A DNA stretch of 60,072 nt from Candidatus Bipolaricaulota bacterium (GCA_014360995.1 JACIWL010000007.1:1-60072); one strand, 5' to 3'. Shown: positions 34,270 through 43,313, counted from the first letter of the stretch. Numbers and translations: made by a program. Notes: a model not told the origin generated them from the sequence alone.

Positions 34270-35022
34270 ATGGGCAACCATCTCCTTTTGATCGAGGATC
34301 TCTTCCTTGAGCGGGAAGGAAGGCTTATTCTTCGGGGGGTAAATCTCGCTGTGGAAGAGGGCGAGATCCACGCCATTCTTGGGGCGAACGGTACAGGGAA
34401 ATCCACCTTAGCCTACGCCATCATGGGCCTTTCCGGCTATAAGCCAAACAAAGGCCGCGTCTTCTTTTCCGGCAAGGACATCACCGAAAAATCCGTGACG
34501 GAGCGGGCGAAGCTCGGGATCACCCTGGCCTGGCAGCAGCCGGCAAGTTTCGAGGGGCTTACCATCCGCGAGTATTTGGAGATTTCCCAGCGGGCCGGGC
34601 GGGGGTGTTTTCGCATTGAAGAATGCCTCTCCCTCGTGGGCCTTCCCCCGAAAAATTACTTAGACCGCACCCTGAACGATCGCCTCTCCGGCGGGGAGAG
34701 AAAAAGGGTGGAACTGGCTGCCGTTTTGGCCATGGCCCCAAGACTCGCCATCCTTGACGAGCCCGACTCTGGAATAGATGTTCTTTCCCTGGACGACATC
34801 ATGGAGGTCATCCGGCGCATGAACCGCGGGGGAACCACCGTGCTCCTCATTACCCATCGGGAGGAGTTCGCCCGCGCCGCACACCGCGCCTCTCATCTCT
34901 GCGGAGGCCGGATCTTGAAGACCGGGGAATGCGAGGAAGTGGTGCGCTTTTACAAGAACTTCTGCAAGGAATGCACGCACATCAATGAGCCTGAGCTTGA
35001 GAAAACTCTGGAGAAGGAATGA
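34270..35022 (+). CDS. sufC: SufC-type ATPase of a two-gene (archaeal-like) SUF system
   Basis: 250 aa ABC-fold ATPase that drives Fe-S cluster assembly on SufB. Walker A ILGANGTGKSTLAYAIMG, the SufC-typical Q-loop region GITLAWQQPASFEG, signature RLSGGERKRVELA, Walker B LAILDEPDSGIDVLSLD, and switch His in LLITHREE. The C-terminus has an extra C-x-x-C-x-H sequence (Cys232, Cys235, His237 in NFCKECTHINEP) not present in classical bacterial SufC and reminiscent of the short SufBC-only systems of archaea and anaerobes. No clear ribosome site. Overlaps the next gene by 4 bases. Confidence 0.9.
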   Translation: MGNHLLLIEDLFLEREGRLILRGVNLAVEEGEIHAILGANGTGKSTLAYAIMGLSGYKPNKGRVFFSGKDITEKSVTERAKLGITLAWQQPASFEGLTIREYLEISQRAGRGCFRIEECLSLVGLPPKNYLDRTLNDRLSGGERKRVELAAVLAMAPRLAILDEPDSGIDVLSLDDIMEVIRRMNRGGTTVLLITHREEFARAAHRASHLCGGRILKTGECEEVVRFYKNFCKECTHINEPELEKTLEKE

Positions 35023-35984
35023 AAGGAAGCGTTGAGCGCGACTATTCCCGGGAATTCGCGGCCCTGGCCGAAGCTTTGGGGCGGGCCGGCGGGAACCCTG
35101 CGGCCTTGCGCAGCCCCCGGATTGCTAGCCTCGTGGTGCATGAAAACCGCATCCTTGGCTTAAACGCCATCCCGGGGATCAAAATGGATGTGGAGCCCCT
35201 TCCTGACGGGATAAAAGCCTTTGTGTATGTTGAGCCTGGGGTGGTGATCGCCGAACCAGTGCACCTTTGCTTTGGAGTTCTGCCCAAAGAGGGAGTCCAG
35301 CGCATCCTTTCCACCTTCAAGATCGGAGCCGAAGCGCACGTGCGTTTCCTTGCTCATTGTTCTTTCCCCAATGCGGAGAAGGTCCAGCACCTCATGGAAG
35401 CGGAGATCGAGGTTGGGGAGGGCGCTACGATGGAGTACAACGAAACTCACTACCATGGCCCTTTCGGCGGCACGGAGGTTTTGCCCAAGGCCAGGATTAA
35501 AGTGGCCGAAGGGGGTCGTTACATCACGGAGTTCAAGCTCATCCAAGGGCGGGTGGGGGTTCTTTCCCTCGACTATGAAGTGCATTTGGGAGAGAAAGCA
35601 ATTGCCGAGCTTGTCTCCAAGGTTTACGGGAAGGGGAAAGACCAGGTTCGCCTGAGGGAGGCCCTATACCTTGAGGGTGCCTACGCCCGCGGGCTTGTGA
35701 AAAGCCGCATCGTCCTTCAGGACCAAGCGGAGGCGGAGTTCACCGGCGAGGCCGTGGGGATCGGGCCATACTCCCGGGGCCACCTCGACTGCACGGAAAT
35801 CCTGCGCGGAAGCGAGGCCAAGGCCTCTGCTGTCCCCAAATTGATCGTGGTGGACGAGCGGGCCAAACTCACCCATGAGGCAGCCATTGGAAGCATCGAT
35901 CGAAAGGAATTGGAAACCCTCATGGCCCGGGGATTGAGCGAGGAAGAGGCCGTGGAAACCGTGGTCCGCGGCCTTCTAAGATAA
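35019..35984 (+). CDS. SufB/SufD-like Fe-S scaffold
   Basis: 321 aa beta-helix scaffold, much shorter than bacterial SufB (about 470 aa) and near archaeal single SufB/D proteins. Conserved core: EYNETHYHGPFGGTEVLPKA, FTGEAVGIGPYSRGHLDCTE (with the conserved Cys), VPKLIVVDERAKLTHEAAIG (the conserved His) and C-terminal ARGLSEEEAVETVVRGLL. It would assemble clusters with the SufC next to it. SufD, SufS and SufU are absent from the window, so sulfur must come from another source. Only one scaffold type exists here, as in the minimal SufBC (SMS-like) systems. Confidence 0.88.
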   Translation: MKGSVERDYSREFAALAEALGRAGGNPAALRSPRIASLVVHENRILGLNAIPGIKMDVEPLPDGIKAFVYVEPGVVIAEPVHLCFGVLPKEGVQRILSTFKIGAEAHVRFLAHCSFPNAEKVQHLMEAEIEVGEGATMEYNETHYHGPFGGTEVLPKARIKVAEGGRYITEFKLIQGRVGVLSLDYEVHLGEKAIAELVSKVYGKGKDQVRLREALYLEGAYARGLVKSRIVLQDQAEAEFTGEAVGIGPYSRGHLDCTEILRGSEAKASAVPKLIVVDERAKLTHEAAIGSIDRKELETLMARGLSEEEAVETVVRGLLR

Positions 35985-36045
35985 GGAAAGAAAACCAAAG
36001 GCTGGCTTTCGGTGTAGGTTGCATGGAGCTTCAAAGGAGGAGGCC

Positions 36046-37107
36046 ATGCGGAGCATCCTTTTGACTTCGTTTCTTTTAGGGGTAGCGCTATCTGGGCTTT
36101 GTGCGCCAAAAATCCAGGTGGATATTGAGCTTTATGACTTCGGTGTAGCCGCCGACGGCACCGTGGTGGAATTCTTCGTCACCATCACCAACGTTGGGGA
36201 TCAGCGGCTTTCCATAACCCGCGTTTCCTATAACTGCTCTTGCACTAGTTATGAGCTCCCCAGGCGGGACCTCAACCCTGGAGAATCGGTGAAGATGAAA
36301 ATCCGGTTCAATACAAGCGGCTATAGCCGATATGTGCAGCCTGTCTCCCAAACGGTGACCCTGTACACCAACGACCCTGGCCGACCCCAGGTGACGATCA
36401 CTGTGCGCGGCGTTGTCCGCACGTTGTCCGCCCACGAGGCGCCGGCCACTTCCCTTTATCAGACCCTTTTCCTCCTTGTTGATGTGCGCGAGCCCGAGGA
36501 ATACGAAAAGATGCATCTTTTTGGGGCGGTGAATATTCCCCTTTCTGAACTTGAGGCCTGGGCGGAAAAGCTTCCCAAAACCCACGTAATTTACGTTTAT
36601 GACGAGAATGGGGAGAAAAGCGCCCAAGCCGTGGCCATTTTGCAAAGGAAGGGGTTCATGCTTTCCCGGGCCATCCGCGGGGGACTTGTGGGCTGGCGAC
36701 AAGAGCTGGGCGACCTCTTCCTCGTGATGAGGGAGGGAGCAACCCCACCCCAGGGACAGCCCTACACCGCCCCCGGATTCACCGTGGCTCCTTCCCAAGT
36801 GGCCCGAAGCTTCGTGGTTGTGGTGGACGTACGCCGCCCCGAGGACTTCAAAATGGGCCATATCGCCGGCGCCATGAACGTCCCCCTCTTCACCCAAAAC
36901 GAATTGGTCAACTGGGCCAAAACGCTTCCATCAACTCGCCCTGGCTATACCCTTATCCTTTGGATCGTGGACGAAAACGGAACCCGCGCCTGCTCCATCG
37001 CCAGCTACTTGCGGGACCAAGGTTACTCTGAAGCCAAATGCCTATTCGGCGGAATGCAGCTTTGGGCTTCCCAATACGGGGCAGAGCTGATCTGGTCAGA
37101 GCCGTAA
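36046..37107 (+). CDS. Exported DUF1573 protein with two rhodanese-like modules lacking the catalytic Cys (paralog 2)
   Basis: 353 aa, same layout as 31506-32537. Signal peptide (1-19). DUF1573 domain with C-x-C in YNCSCTSYE (Cys64, Cys66) and LYTNDPGRPQVTITVRG. First rhodanese-like module 140-220 (LLVDVREPEEYEKMHLFGAV), whose active loop is VYDENGEKSAQAV with Asp186 in place of Cys. Second module 252-345 (VVVDVRRPEDFKMGHIAGAM) with loop WIVDENGTRA, Asp309 in place of Cys. The substitution Cys to Asp in a D-E-N-G loop is the same in both modules of this paralog. Good ribosome site AAAGGAGGAGG. Role inferred only from neighbours. Confidence 0.85.
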   Translation: MRSILLTSFLLGVALSGLCAPKIQVDIELYDFGVAADGTVVEFFVTITNVGDQRLSITRVSYNCSCTSYELPRRDLNPGESVKMKIRFNTSGYSRYVQPVSQTVTLYTNDPGRPQVTITVRGVVRTLSAHEAPATSLYQTLFLLVDVREPEEYEKMHLFGAVNIPLSELEAWAEKLPKTHVIYVYDENGEKSAQAVAILQRKGFMLSRAIRGGLVGWRQELGDLFLVMREGATPPQGQPYTAPGFTVAPSQVARSFVVVVDVRRPEDFKMGHIAGAMNVPLFTQNELVNWAKTLPSTRPGYTLILWIVDENGTRACSIASYLRDQGYSEAKCLFGGMQLWASQYGAELIWSEP

Positions 37108-37158
37108 GCTTTACGCTCTGACGCAAGGCAGATACCTTGTGCCTCGAAGGGGGCTTGG

Positions 37159-37617
37159 ATGCGAAAGATCTTAGGGATACTGGTGTTGGGGGCAGTTGCT
37201 CTCTCCGCGTGGGCCGGGCAAGTGGAGCTCCACTTCTTTGGGTCCGCCACCTGCCCGGACTGTCACGTAATGAAAGCTTTCTTGGAAGAGCTTGCCCAGG
37301 AATACCCAGATCTTGTGGTGGTGGAACACGAGGTCACCTTCAACCCCGACAACTGGCGTCTCATGGTGACGTTAGGCCGGGCTTACGGGCTTAAAGAGGA
37401 AAAAGTGCCCACGGTAATCGTGGGGAATCTCGCCATAACCGGAGTTGGCCGGGCTGTGGAGCTCCAGATCCGCGAGGAGGTAGAGCGCTGCTTGGCTCAG
37501 GGCTGCCCCTCGCCCTTGGAGAGGCTTCCGGAAAAGAAGGCCTGGGTCCTGAGCCCCTTGGAGATCGCCCTTGTCTTGGCCGTCGCTGTGGTGGTGCTAT
37601 TCTTTGTAATCCGATGA
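37159..37617 (+). CDS. Membrane-anchored extracytoplasmic thioredoxin-like protein
   Basis: 152 aa. Signal peptide 1-20 ([16 protein letters not shown]), then a thioredoxin-fold domain with active site [14 protein letters not shown] (Cys32, Cys35) and cis-Pro VPTVIVGN (Pro84). Two further cysteines (Cys111, Cys116) lie in [17 protein letters not shown]-terminal membrane anchor (about 133-150) follows. N-terminal half resembles the first domain of the CcdA fusion at 38020-39483, including an NPDNW/RPENW motif and the SPLxRLP segment, so the two are paralogous modules. Starts at ATG 37159 after GAAGGGGG and overlaps arsC by 4 bases. Confidence 0.85.
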   Translation: MRKILGILVLGAVALSAWAGQVELHFFGSATCPDCHVMKAFLEELAQEYPDLVVVEHEVTFNPDNWRLMVTLGRAYGLKEEKVPTVIVGNLAITGVGRAVELQIREEVERCLAQGCPSPLERLPEKKAWVLSPLEIALVLAVAVVVLFFVIR

Positions 37618-38027
37618 GGAAAAAGCGCGTTCTATTTTTGTGCGCCCATAACTCCGCGCGCTCACAGATGGCCGAGGGACTCCTCCGGGCCCTGGGCGGA
37701 GAGGGTTTTGAAGTGGCTAGTGCCGGCCATCAGCCCACCCAGGTTCACCCTTTGGCCATCCAGGCCATGGCGGAGATCGGGATAGACATCTCTCGCCAGC
37801 GGGCAAAAGACGTGCAGGAATTTTTGGGACAGGAGTTCGATTATGTCGTCACCCTCTGCGGCGACGATGCTCCTGGTTCCTGCCCGTTCTTTCCCGGCGG
37901 AAAAGTTTATATCCATGCCCCGTTTCCTGATCCCACCACTGGAGGAATCCAAGAGTTCCGTAAGGTGCGGGATGACCTTCGCACTTGGATCGAACAAACT
38001 TTTCTTAGGGAGGGCAAAAATGCGTAG
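37614..38027 (+). CDS. arsC: Thioredoxin-coupled arsenate reductase (LMW-phosphatase fold)
   Basis: 137 aa cytosolic enzyme reducing arsenate to arsenite. P-loop [17 protein letters not shown] with nucleophile Cys10 and Arg16, and the two relay cysteines Cys82 and Cys90 in [16 protein letters not shown]. This is the same C10-C82-C89 arrangement as the S. aureus pI258 enzyme, which is re-reduced by thioredoxin. The Asp general acid is in PFPDPTTG (Asp106). Plain LMW tyrosine phosphatases lack the latter two cysteines. The reductant is probably a thioredoxin of this locus. Overlaps both neighbours (4 and 8 bases). Confidence 0.95.
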   Translation: MRKKRVLFLCAHNSARSQMAEGLLRALGGEGFEVASAGHQPTQVHPLAIQAMAEIGIDISRQRAKDVQEFLGQEFDYVVTLCGDDAPGSCPFFPGGKVYIHAPFPDPTTGGIQEFRKVRDDLRTWIEQTFLREGKNA

Positions 38028-39483
38028 GGCGCTTTTTAGCTTCCTCCTCTTTGCTTTTGGCTTTTTTGGCCTTAGCGTGGAGGTCCTCTTTTTCTATGAC
38101 GAAGGCTGTCCTCACTGCAAAGAGGTCTGGGATTTCCTGCACAGTCTTCAGGCCCAGGGTCTCGCGTTTGAGCTTAAAACTTACGAGATCCATCGTCCCG
38201 AGAACTGGCAGCTCCTTTACCGGCTTCTTTCCGTATACAAAGCGGAAGTGGGGCCCGTGCCCATGGTATTTGTGGGCGATGTGGCCGTGGTCTACGACAC
38301 CTTCTATGGCCTTGGCCCCGAGCCTTTGAAATATTCAGGTTTCGCCCAAAAGCTCATTCTTGAGGAAGTAATCCAGCGGGCCATCGCGGAAGGCGCGCCT
38401 TCTCCACTCTCCCGACTTCCCAGCACCGCCACCACCGCTGTCCTTTTCCTCCCCCCTGGAGAAAGTCCGGAAGTTCTGTTTTACGAGTTCTTGGCCGCGG
38501 ATCTAGTTTCGCAATTTCCCGAGCTTGGCCTTCAGTTTCTGGACCCCACCACCGCCGAGGGACGGGATCGATTCGAAAAGCTTTCGCGCCTCTACGGAGC
38601 CCGCGGGGAACCGCCCGCCCTCTTCGTGGGCGACCTCGCCCTCGTGGGCGGAAACCTTTACCTCCCGCGGCAAAGCCCCATCCCCTATCCCAGCGCGGAG
38701 GGGGAGAAAGCCCTGAGGGAGAGTGTGGCCAAGGCCATCGCCGATAAATCCACGTCCCCTTTGGATCGCTTGGCCCTACGGGAAAAGCTCACATTGGGAG
38801 CGGTAATGGCTGGCGCAGCCCTGGACTCCGTCAACCCCTGTGACTTTGCCGTTTTGGTACTCCTTTTGGGAACCCTTCTTGTGGTGGGAAAGCGCACAAA
38901 GGTGATCTGGGCGGGCCTAGCCTTCGCCGCCGGCGTCTTTGTCACCTATTACCTTACTGGATTCGTCCTTTACTCCCTCCTTGGAATCACCGTGGGGACG
39001 CGCTCGTTCCGCGCCCCCTTCATTTACGCCGTTTCTTCTCTGGCCGTCCTTGTGGGCCTCTGGGAGATGAAGGACCTTCTTTGGTACGGAAAGTGGTTCT
39101 CCATTGAGGTCCCGGAAAGCTGGAAGCCCTCGGTCAAGAAGATCACGGCCAAGGCCATCTCCGTCCCTGGGGCGTTTATAGTGGGCCTCATCGACGCCCT
39201 CTTCCTCGCCCCTTGTACTTCTGGCCCGTACCTCGTGATCCTCACCTTACTTTCCCAAACCACGACCCGCGTTCAGGGGGCCCTTTGGCTTCTTCTTTAC
39301 AACTTCATCTTCATCCTGCCCATGGTGGTCATCACGCTCCTTGTACATCTTGGGATCACCACCACCGCGCGGGCCGAGCGCTGGCGGCAGGCCCGGCTGG
39401 GTTGGCTCCACTTCACCACCGGCCTGGTGATGGTCCTCCTTGGGGTGGGGATGATCGTGGGAACTTCTTTGGGCTATTTATGA
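38020..39483 (+). CDS. Thioredoxin-thioredoxin-CcdA fusion, transmembrane thiol electron carrier
   Basis: 487 aa. Signal peptide (1-18); first thioredoxin-like domain (20-135) with [11 protein letters not shown] (Cys30, Cys33) and [11 protein letters not shown] second thioredoxin-like domain (about 138-250) keeps the fold ([15 protein letters not shown]) but has no C-x-x-C. Then a CcdA/DsbD membrane domain from about 258 to the end, about six spans, with its paired cysteines in [12 protein letters not shown] (Cys274) and [12 protein letters not shown] (Cys399). It should carry electrons from cytosolic thioredoxin to extracytoplasmic disulfides such as the C-x-C of the DUF1573 proteins or the anchored thioredoxin upstream. 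The domain order is opposite to E. coli DsbD's C-terminal thioredoxin. Confidence 0.88.
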   Translation: MRRALFSFLLFAFGFFGLSVEVLFFYDEGCPHCKEVWDFLHSLQAQGLAFELKTYEIHRPENWQLLYRLLSVYKAEVGPVPMVFVGDVAVVYDTFYGLGPEPLKYSGFAQKLILEEVIQRAIAEGAPSPLSRLPSTATTAVLFLPPGESPEVLFYEFLAADLVSQFPELGLQFLDPTTAEGRDRFEKLSRLYGARGEPPALFVGDLALVGGNLYLPRQSPIPYPSAEGEKALRESVAKAIADKSTSPLDRLALREKLTLGAVMAGAALDSVNPCDFAVLVLLLGTLLVVGKRTKVIWAGLAFAAGVFVTYYLTGFVLYSLLGITVGTRSFRAPFIYAVSSLAVLVGLWEMKDLLWYGKWFSIEVPESWKPSVKKITAKAISVPGAFIVGLIDALFLAPCTSGPYLVILTLLSQTTTRVQGALWLLLYNFIFILPMVVITLLVHLGITTTARAERWRQARLGWLHFTTGLVMVLLGVGMIVGTSLGYL

Positions 39484-39523
39484 GCTAGCCGCGGGATTCC
39501 CTCACTATATAGCCAAAAGCGGA

Positions 39524-41590
39524 TTACGCCTTTTTCCCGGCAAACTGCAATTGCCAAAGGGCCCAAAAGAGGCCCCGCTTGGCCAAAAGCTCCTCCACCG
39601 TTCCCTCTTCCACAAGCCTCCCGTCGTGGATGACCAAGACCCGGTCGGCGTTGCGAATGGTGGAAAGCCTGTGGGCGATGGCAATAGTGGTCCTTCCGGC
39701 CATCACCGTCTCCAGCGCCTTTTGCACCAGGGCCTCGGTGTGGGAGTCCACATTGGCCGTGGCTTCATCGAGGAGGATGATTTTTGGCGCGCTAGCCGCA
39801 GCCCGGGCCAAGGAAAGGAGCTGGCGTTCACCCAGGGAAATACGCATCCCCCGCTCTTTCACGTCCGTTTCGTAGCCCTCGGGAAGCCGGAGAATATAGT
39901 TGTGCACGCCCACAAGTTTCGCCGCTTGCTCCGCTTCCTCCTTGCCAAGCCCCCCGTTCCACATGCGGATGTTTTCCCACACATTCCCGGTGAAGAGAAA
40001 AACGTCCTGGGGCACCAAAGCAAGATGCCGGCGATATTCAGCAAGGTCCAGCTCCTCCAAGGGAACGCCATCGATGAGAATTTGCCCCTTTTGCGGCCGA
40101 TAAAACCCGAGGATGAGGTTTGTGATTGTGGTCTTTCCCGCGCCAGTGGGCCCAACGATGGCCACCTTCTCCCCGGGCCGCACCCGGAAGGAGACCCCCC
40201 GTAGGACCCAGTCCTCGTCGTTGTAGGCAAACCAAACGTCGCGGAATTCAATCTCCCCGCGGAGGGTGGGCACAGGCTTTTTTCCGCTGGGCTCCTTGGG
40301 GAGGTCGAGGAAGAGGAAGATGCGTTCGGCCGCGGCCATCGCCGCCTGAAGCACGTTGTACTCCTCCGAAAAGCGCACAAGGGGCTGGAAAAGAATACGG
40401 ATGTAGCTGATGAAGGCGATAAGCCCGCCCAGGGTGAAAACGCCGGCCAACACCCCACGGCCGCCGTACCATATGAGGAAGGCAAGTGCGATGTTTTGCA
40501 TCACCGCGATCGCCGGCTGAAAGAGCCCAAAGGCCATGATCGTGCGCATCTGGGCCCGGAAAAATTCCCGGTTGATTTCCTGAAAGCGCTGGAAACTTCG
40601 GAGCTCCTGGCGGAAAAGCTGGATCACCGTCATCCCCGAGAGGCTTTCCGCAAGATAAGCGTTGAGCTTGGCCAAGATCCTCCGGGCCTCTCGGTAGGCC
40701 GCCCGCGCCCTCTTTCTAAACCAAAAAGCCAAAACGGCAATGAGCGGAGCGAAGGCCAAAAGGTAGAGGGTGAGCCGGAAATTCAAGCGGAACATGATGG
40801 CCAAAACGGCAAGCATCATGAAGAAGTCCTGAACAAGGCTCACGAGGGCCCGGCTGTACATCTCGTGGATGGCGGCCACATCATTCGTGGCCCGGGTGAC
40901 GAGCCTTCCCACCGGCTCGCGGTCCAGAACGCTCATGGGCAGGCGCAAAAGGTGCCCGAAGATCTCCCGGCGCATGTCGAACATGATGCGCTGGCCTGCG
41001 TACTGCAAGGTGTATACCTGGCCGTAAGAAAGCCCAAAACGCAAAAGGAGAAAGGCGAGGAACACCAAGGCCAAAAGGCCAAGGAGCCGATACTGCCGCC
41101 CCCTAAGCCTCCAGACCTCGTCCTGCGGAAGGGCCCTAAGCCCCTCTTCAGGAATGGCGTAGCCAGCGGGGGTGAAAAGGAAAAGCTCGGGATAAAGGAG
41201 CGCTACCTCGGCCTCCGGAGAGTCGGGAGGGATCAAAAGCCAGCGGCCAGCCAATGCCCCTCCCCGCTCAAGCTCCTCCTTTTGCTCCCCCGAAAGCGCG
41301 GCTTCCCGCACAAGGTAGCGTCCTTCCCCAAGGGCAATGGCGCCGGGGACAGGCGGAACCTCGCTTCGAACCTCTACCCACGGAAGCACAAGCACTTCGT
41401 CCACCGCGAGCTTCGTGATGTAAGGAAGGGCAAGCTCGATTATGGAGATCCCTCCGCTAAGAAGGAGGGCGAGGGCAAAAAGCTTCCAATACGGCCGGGC
41501 GTAGCGTAAAAGCCGGCGCAGGAGGCGCAAATCAAAAGCCTTCCCGAGCTGCTCTTCCTCCAAGTCCGCGTGGGAATGAGGGCCGATCAT
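39524..41590 (-). CDS. ABC exporter half-transporter with non-canonical signature and a large loop between spans 1 and 2
   Basis: 688 aa type IV ABC exporter (MsbA/TmrAB-like): six-span membrane domain, then ATPase. Walker A VGPTGAGKTTI; Walker B IILLDEATANVD with catalytic Glu. The signature reads RISLGERQLLSLARA in place of LSGGQ. Between membrane spans 1 and 2 there is an insert of roughly 100 residues (about 66-165), presumably extracytoplasmic. It is translationally coupled to the exporter gene upstream (4-base overlap), and the two make a heterodimer: this subunit supplies the complete Walker B and the partner supplies the good signature. Substrate unknown; drugs, lipids or peptides are all possible. 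It is convergent with the metalloid-thiol block. Confidence 0.9.
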   Translation of the reverse strand: MIGPHSHADLEEEQLGKAFDLRLLRRLLRYARPYWKLFALALLLSGGISIIELALPYITKLAVDEVLVLPWVEVRSEVPPVPGAIALGEGRYLVREAALSGEQKEELERGGALAGRWLLIPPDSPEAEVALLYPELFLFTPAGYAIPEEGLRALPQDEVWRLRGRQYRLLGLLALVFLAFLLLRFGLSYGQVYTLQYAGQRIMFDMRREIFGHLLRLPMSVLDREPVGRLVTRATNDVAAIHEMYSRALVSLVQDFFMMLAVLAIMFRLNFRLTLYLLAFAPLIAVLAFWFRKRARAAYREARRILAKLNAYLAESLSGMTVIQLFRQELRSFQRFQEINREFFRAQMRTIMAFGLFQPAIAVMQNIALAFLIWYGGRGVLAGVFTLGGLIAFISYIRILFQPLVRFSEEYNVLQAAMAAAERIFLFLDLPKEPSGKKPVPTLRGEIEFRDVWFAYNDEDWVLRGVSFRVRPGEKVAIVGPTGAGKTTITNLILGFYRPQKGQILIDGVPLEELDLAEYRRHLALVPQDVFLFTGNVWENIRMWNGGLGKEEAEQAAKLVGVHNYILRLPEGYETDVKERGMRISLGERQLLSLARAAASAPKIILLDEATANVDSHTEALVQKALETVMAGRTTIAIAHRLSTIRNADRVLVIHDGRLVEEGTVEELLAKRGLFWALWQLQFAGKKA

Positions 41591-43302
41591 CGGGCAAGCA
41601 CCGCCTGAAGCTCAGCCAACCGGGCATAGAGCCCGCCGAGCCTGAGGAGCCGGTTGTGGTCTCCTTCCTCCACGATCCGCCCATCGGAAAGGACGACTAT
41701 CCAGTCCGCGTCGCGCACGGCGGAGATCCGGTGGGCGACGACGATGGCGGTCTTGCGGCGCAGCACCGCGCGGAGATTTCGCAGGATCTCCTCCTCCACC
41801 TGGGCGTCCACGGAGGAAAGGGCGTCGTCGAGGATGATGATGGGCGGGTCCAGGAGGAGGGCGCGGGCGATCCCAATCCGTTGCCGCTGGCCACCAGAGA
41901 GGGTGAGCCCCCGCTCGCCCACCACCGTGTCCAAGCCCTCGGGAAAGCTCCGGATCTCCTCGGCAATCCCCGCGAGCTCCGCCGCCCGCCAAATCTCCTC
42001 CTCCGTGGCCTCCGGACGACCATAGGCGATGTTCTCCCGAATGGTGGTGGAAAAGAGGAAAACATCCTGGGGAACCATGCCGATGAGGCTGCGAAGTTCG
42101 GAAAGGGAAAGCTCGCGCACGTCCACCCCGCCCAAAAAGAGCGTTTGAGGTGGAGGATCGTAAATGCGCGGGATGAGGCGAACCAGCGTGGATTTCCCGG
42201 AGCCGGTGAGGCCCACCACCCCGAGGGTCATCCCCTCCTCAATCCGAAGGTTGATCTCCCGCAGGGCGGGCTTGGCCACTCCGGGGTAGGAGAAGGTGAG
42301 GTTTCTGAATTCAATGGTCTTCGAAGCAGGAAGGGGCTTGGGCTTCGGCGAGCTTTGGATCTCCGGCTCGGTGGAAAGGATCTTTTGGATGCGCCCCATG
42401 GAGGCTGCGCCCCGCTGGAGCACGTTCACCACGCTTCCCAGGGCCATCATGGGCCAGACCATCATCCCAAGGTAACTTGTGAACGCGACGAGGTCTCCCA
42501 GGGCCAGTTCTCCCGCAAGGACCCCACGGCCGCCGAACCAAAGGATCAGGCCTGTTCCCAGGCCGGCCAAAAACCCCACGGCGGGCTCAAAAAATCCCTG
42601 AATGCGCACCAAAGCCATGTTGACTTGCACATTCAAGAGGTTTGTCTCGTGGAAGGCTTTTTCCATGCCCTCTTCCCGGGCAAAGGCCCGGATGACCCGC
42701 ACCCCGGAAAGGCCCTCCCGCACGCGCTCCGTAAGCTGAGAAAAGGCCTCCTGAACCCGTTGGAACCGCCGGTGCACCACGCGCCCAAATTTGAGGACCA
42801 CCAGGGCCAGAAACGGGAGGGGGATAAAGGCGTAAAGGGTGAGCCAAGGGGAGATCCCGATCATGGCGGCCAGGGAAAAGGAGACGATGAAGAGGGCGTC
42901 CGAGGCCATGAGCACCCCTTGGCCACAGGCAAACCGGATAGCCTCTAGATCGTTGGTGGCATGGGCCATGAGCTCTCCCGTGGGATGTTGGATGTAGTAG
43001 CTCTGCGGAAGGCGCAAAAGATGGGCAAAGAGTCTATTGCGCAGATCCTGCTCGATAAGGCGCGAGGTACCAAAAATAAAATAGCGCCAAACGAAGCGGA
43101 AGACAAACACCACAAGCGCAATGGCCACAAGGTAGAGGGCATAGATCCCAAGGCGTCCGCCTCGCCCAACTACAAGCTCGTTTACGGCGCTCCGCACAAC
43201 CAGGGGGGCAAGAAGTTGTAGCCCATCCACAATAAAAAGGGCGATGACGCCCAAAAGAAGACGCCACCTCCTTTTCCAGAGCTCTCGGAGGATATGACGC
43301 AT
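41587..43302 (-). CDS. ABC exporter half-transporter with canonical signature and degenerate Walker B
   Basis: 571 aa, six-span membrane domain followed by ATPase: Walker [13 protein letters not shown], canonical signature [17 protein letters not shown], and Walker [13 protein letters not shown]. Asp replaces the catalytic Glu after the Walker B Asp. This is the classic asymmetry of heterodimeric exporters such as TM287/288 and TmrAB, and is complementary to the defects in the partner at 39524-41590. It starts at ATG 43302, preceded by a TATAAT box only 11 bases upstream and no ribosome site. Confidence 0.92.
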   Translation of the reverse strand: MRHILRELWKRRWRLLLGVIALFIVDGLQLLAPLVVRSAVNELVVGRGGRLGIYALYLVAIALVVFVFRFVWRYFIFGTSRLIEQDLRNRLFAHLLRLPQSYYIQHPTGELMAHATNDLEAIRFACGQGVLMASDALFIVSFSLAAMIGISPWLTLYAFIPLPFLALVVLKFGRVVHRRFQRVQEAFSQLTERVREGLSGVRVIRAFAREEGMEKAFHETNLLNVQVNMALVRIQGFFEPAVGFLAGLGTGLILWFGGRGVLAGELALGDLVAFTSYLGMMVWPMMALGSVVNVLQRGAASMGRIQKILSTEPEIQSSPKPKPLPASKTIEFRNLTFSYPGVAKPALREINLRIEEGMTLGVVGLTGSGKSTLVRLIPRIYDPPPQTLFLGGVDVRELSLSELRSLIGMVPQDVFLFSTTIRENIAYGRPEATEEEIWRAAELAGIAEEIRSFPEGLDTVVGERGLTLSGGQRQRIGIARALLLDPPIIILDDALSSVDAQVEEEILRNLRAVLRRKTAIVVAHRISAVRDADWIVVLSDGRIVEEGDHNRLLRLGGLYARLAELQAVLAR

Positions 43303-43313
43303 CGGTGCCCAAA

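Noticed and set aside
31506-37107. Annotation of the two DUF1573 proteins as active thiosulfate sulfurtransferases
   Set aside because: None of the four rhodanese loops has the catalytic cysteine, so enzyme activity is not supported.
40496-41509. A 337-codon open frame antisense to the 688-aa exporter subunit
   Set aside because: Lys/Pro/His-rich, no family motifs, explained by the high GC third positions of the real gene.
41656-42948. A 430-codon open frame antisense to the 571-aa ABC exporter subunit
   Set aside because: Antisense to a gene with all ABC motifs; composition is His/Gly/Pro-rich with no recognisable domain.
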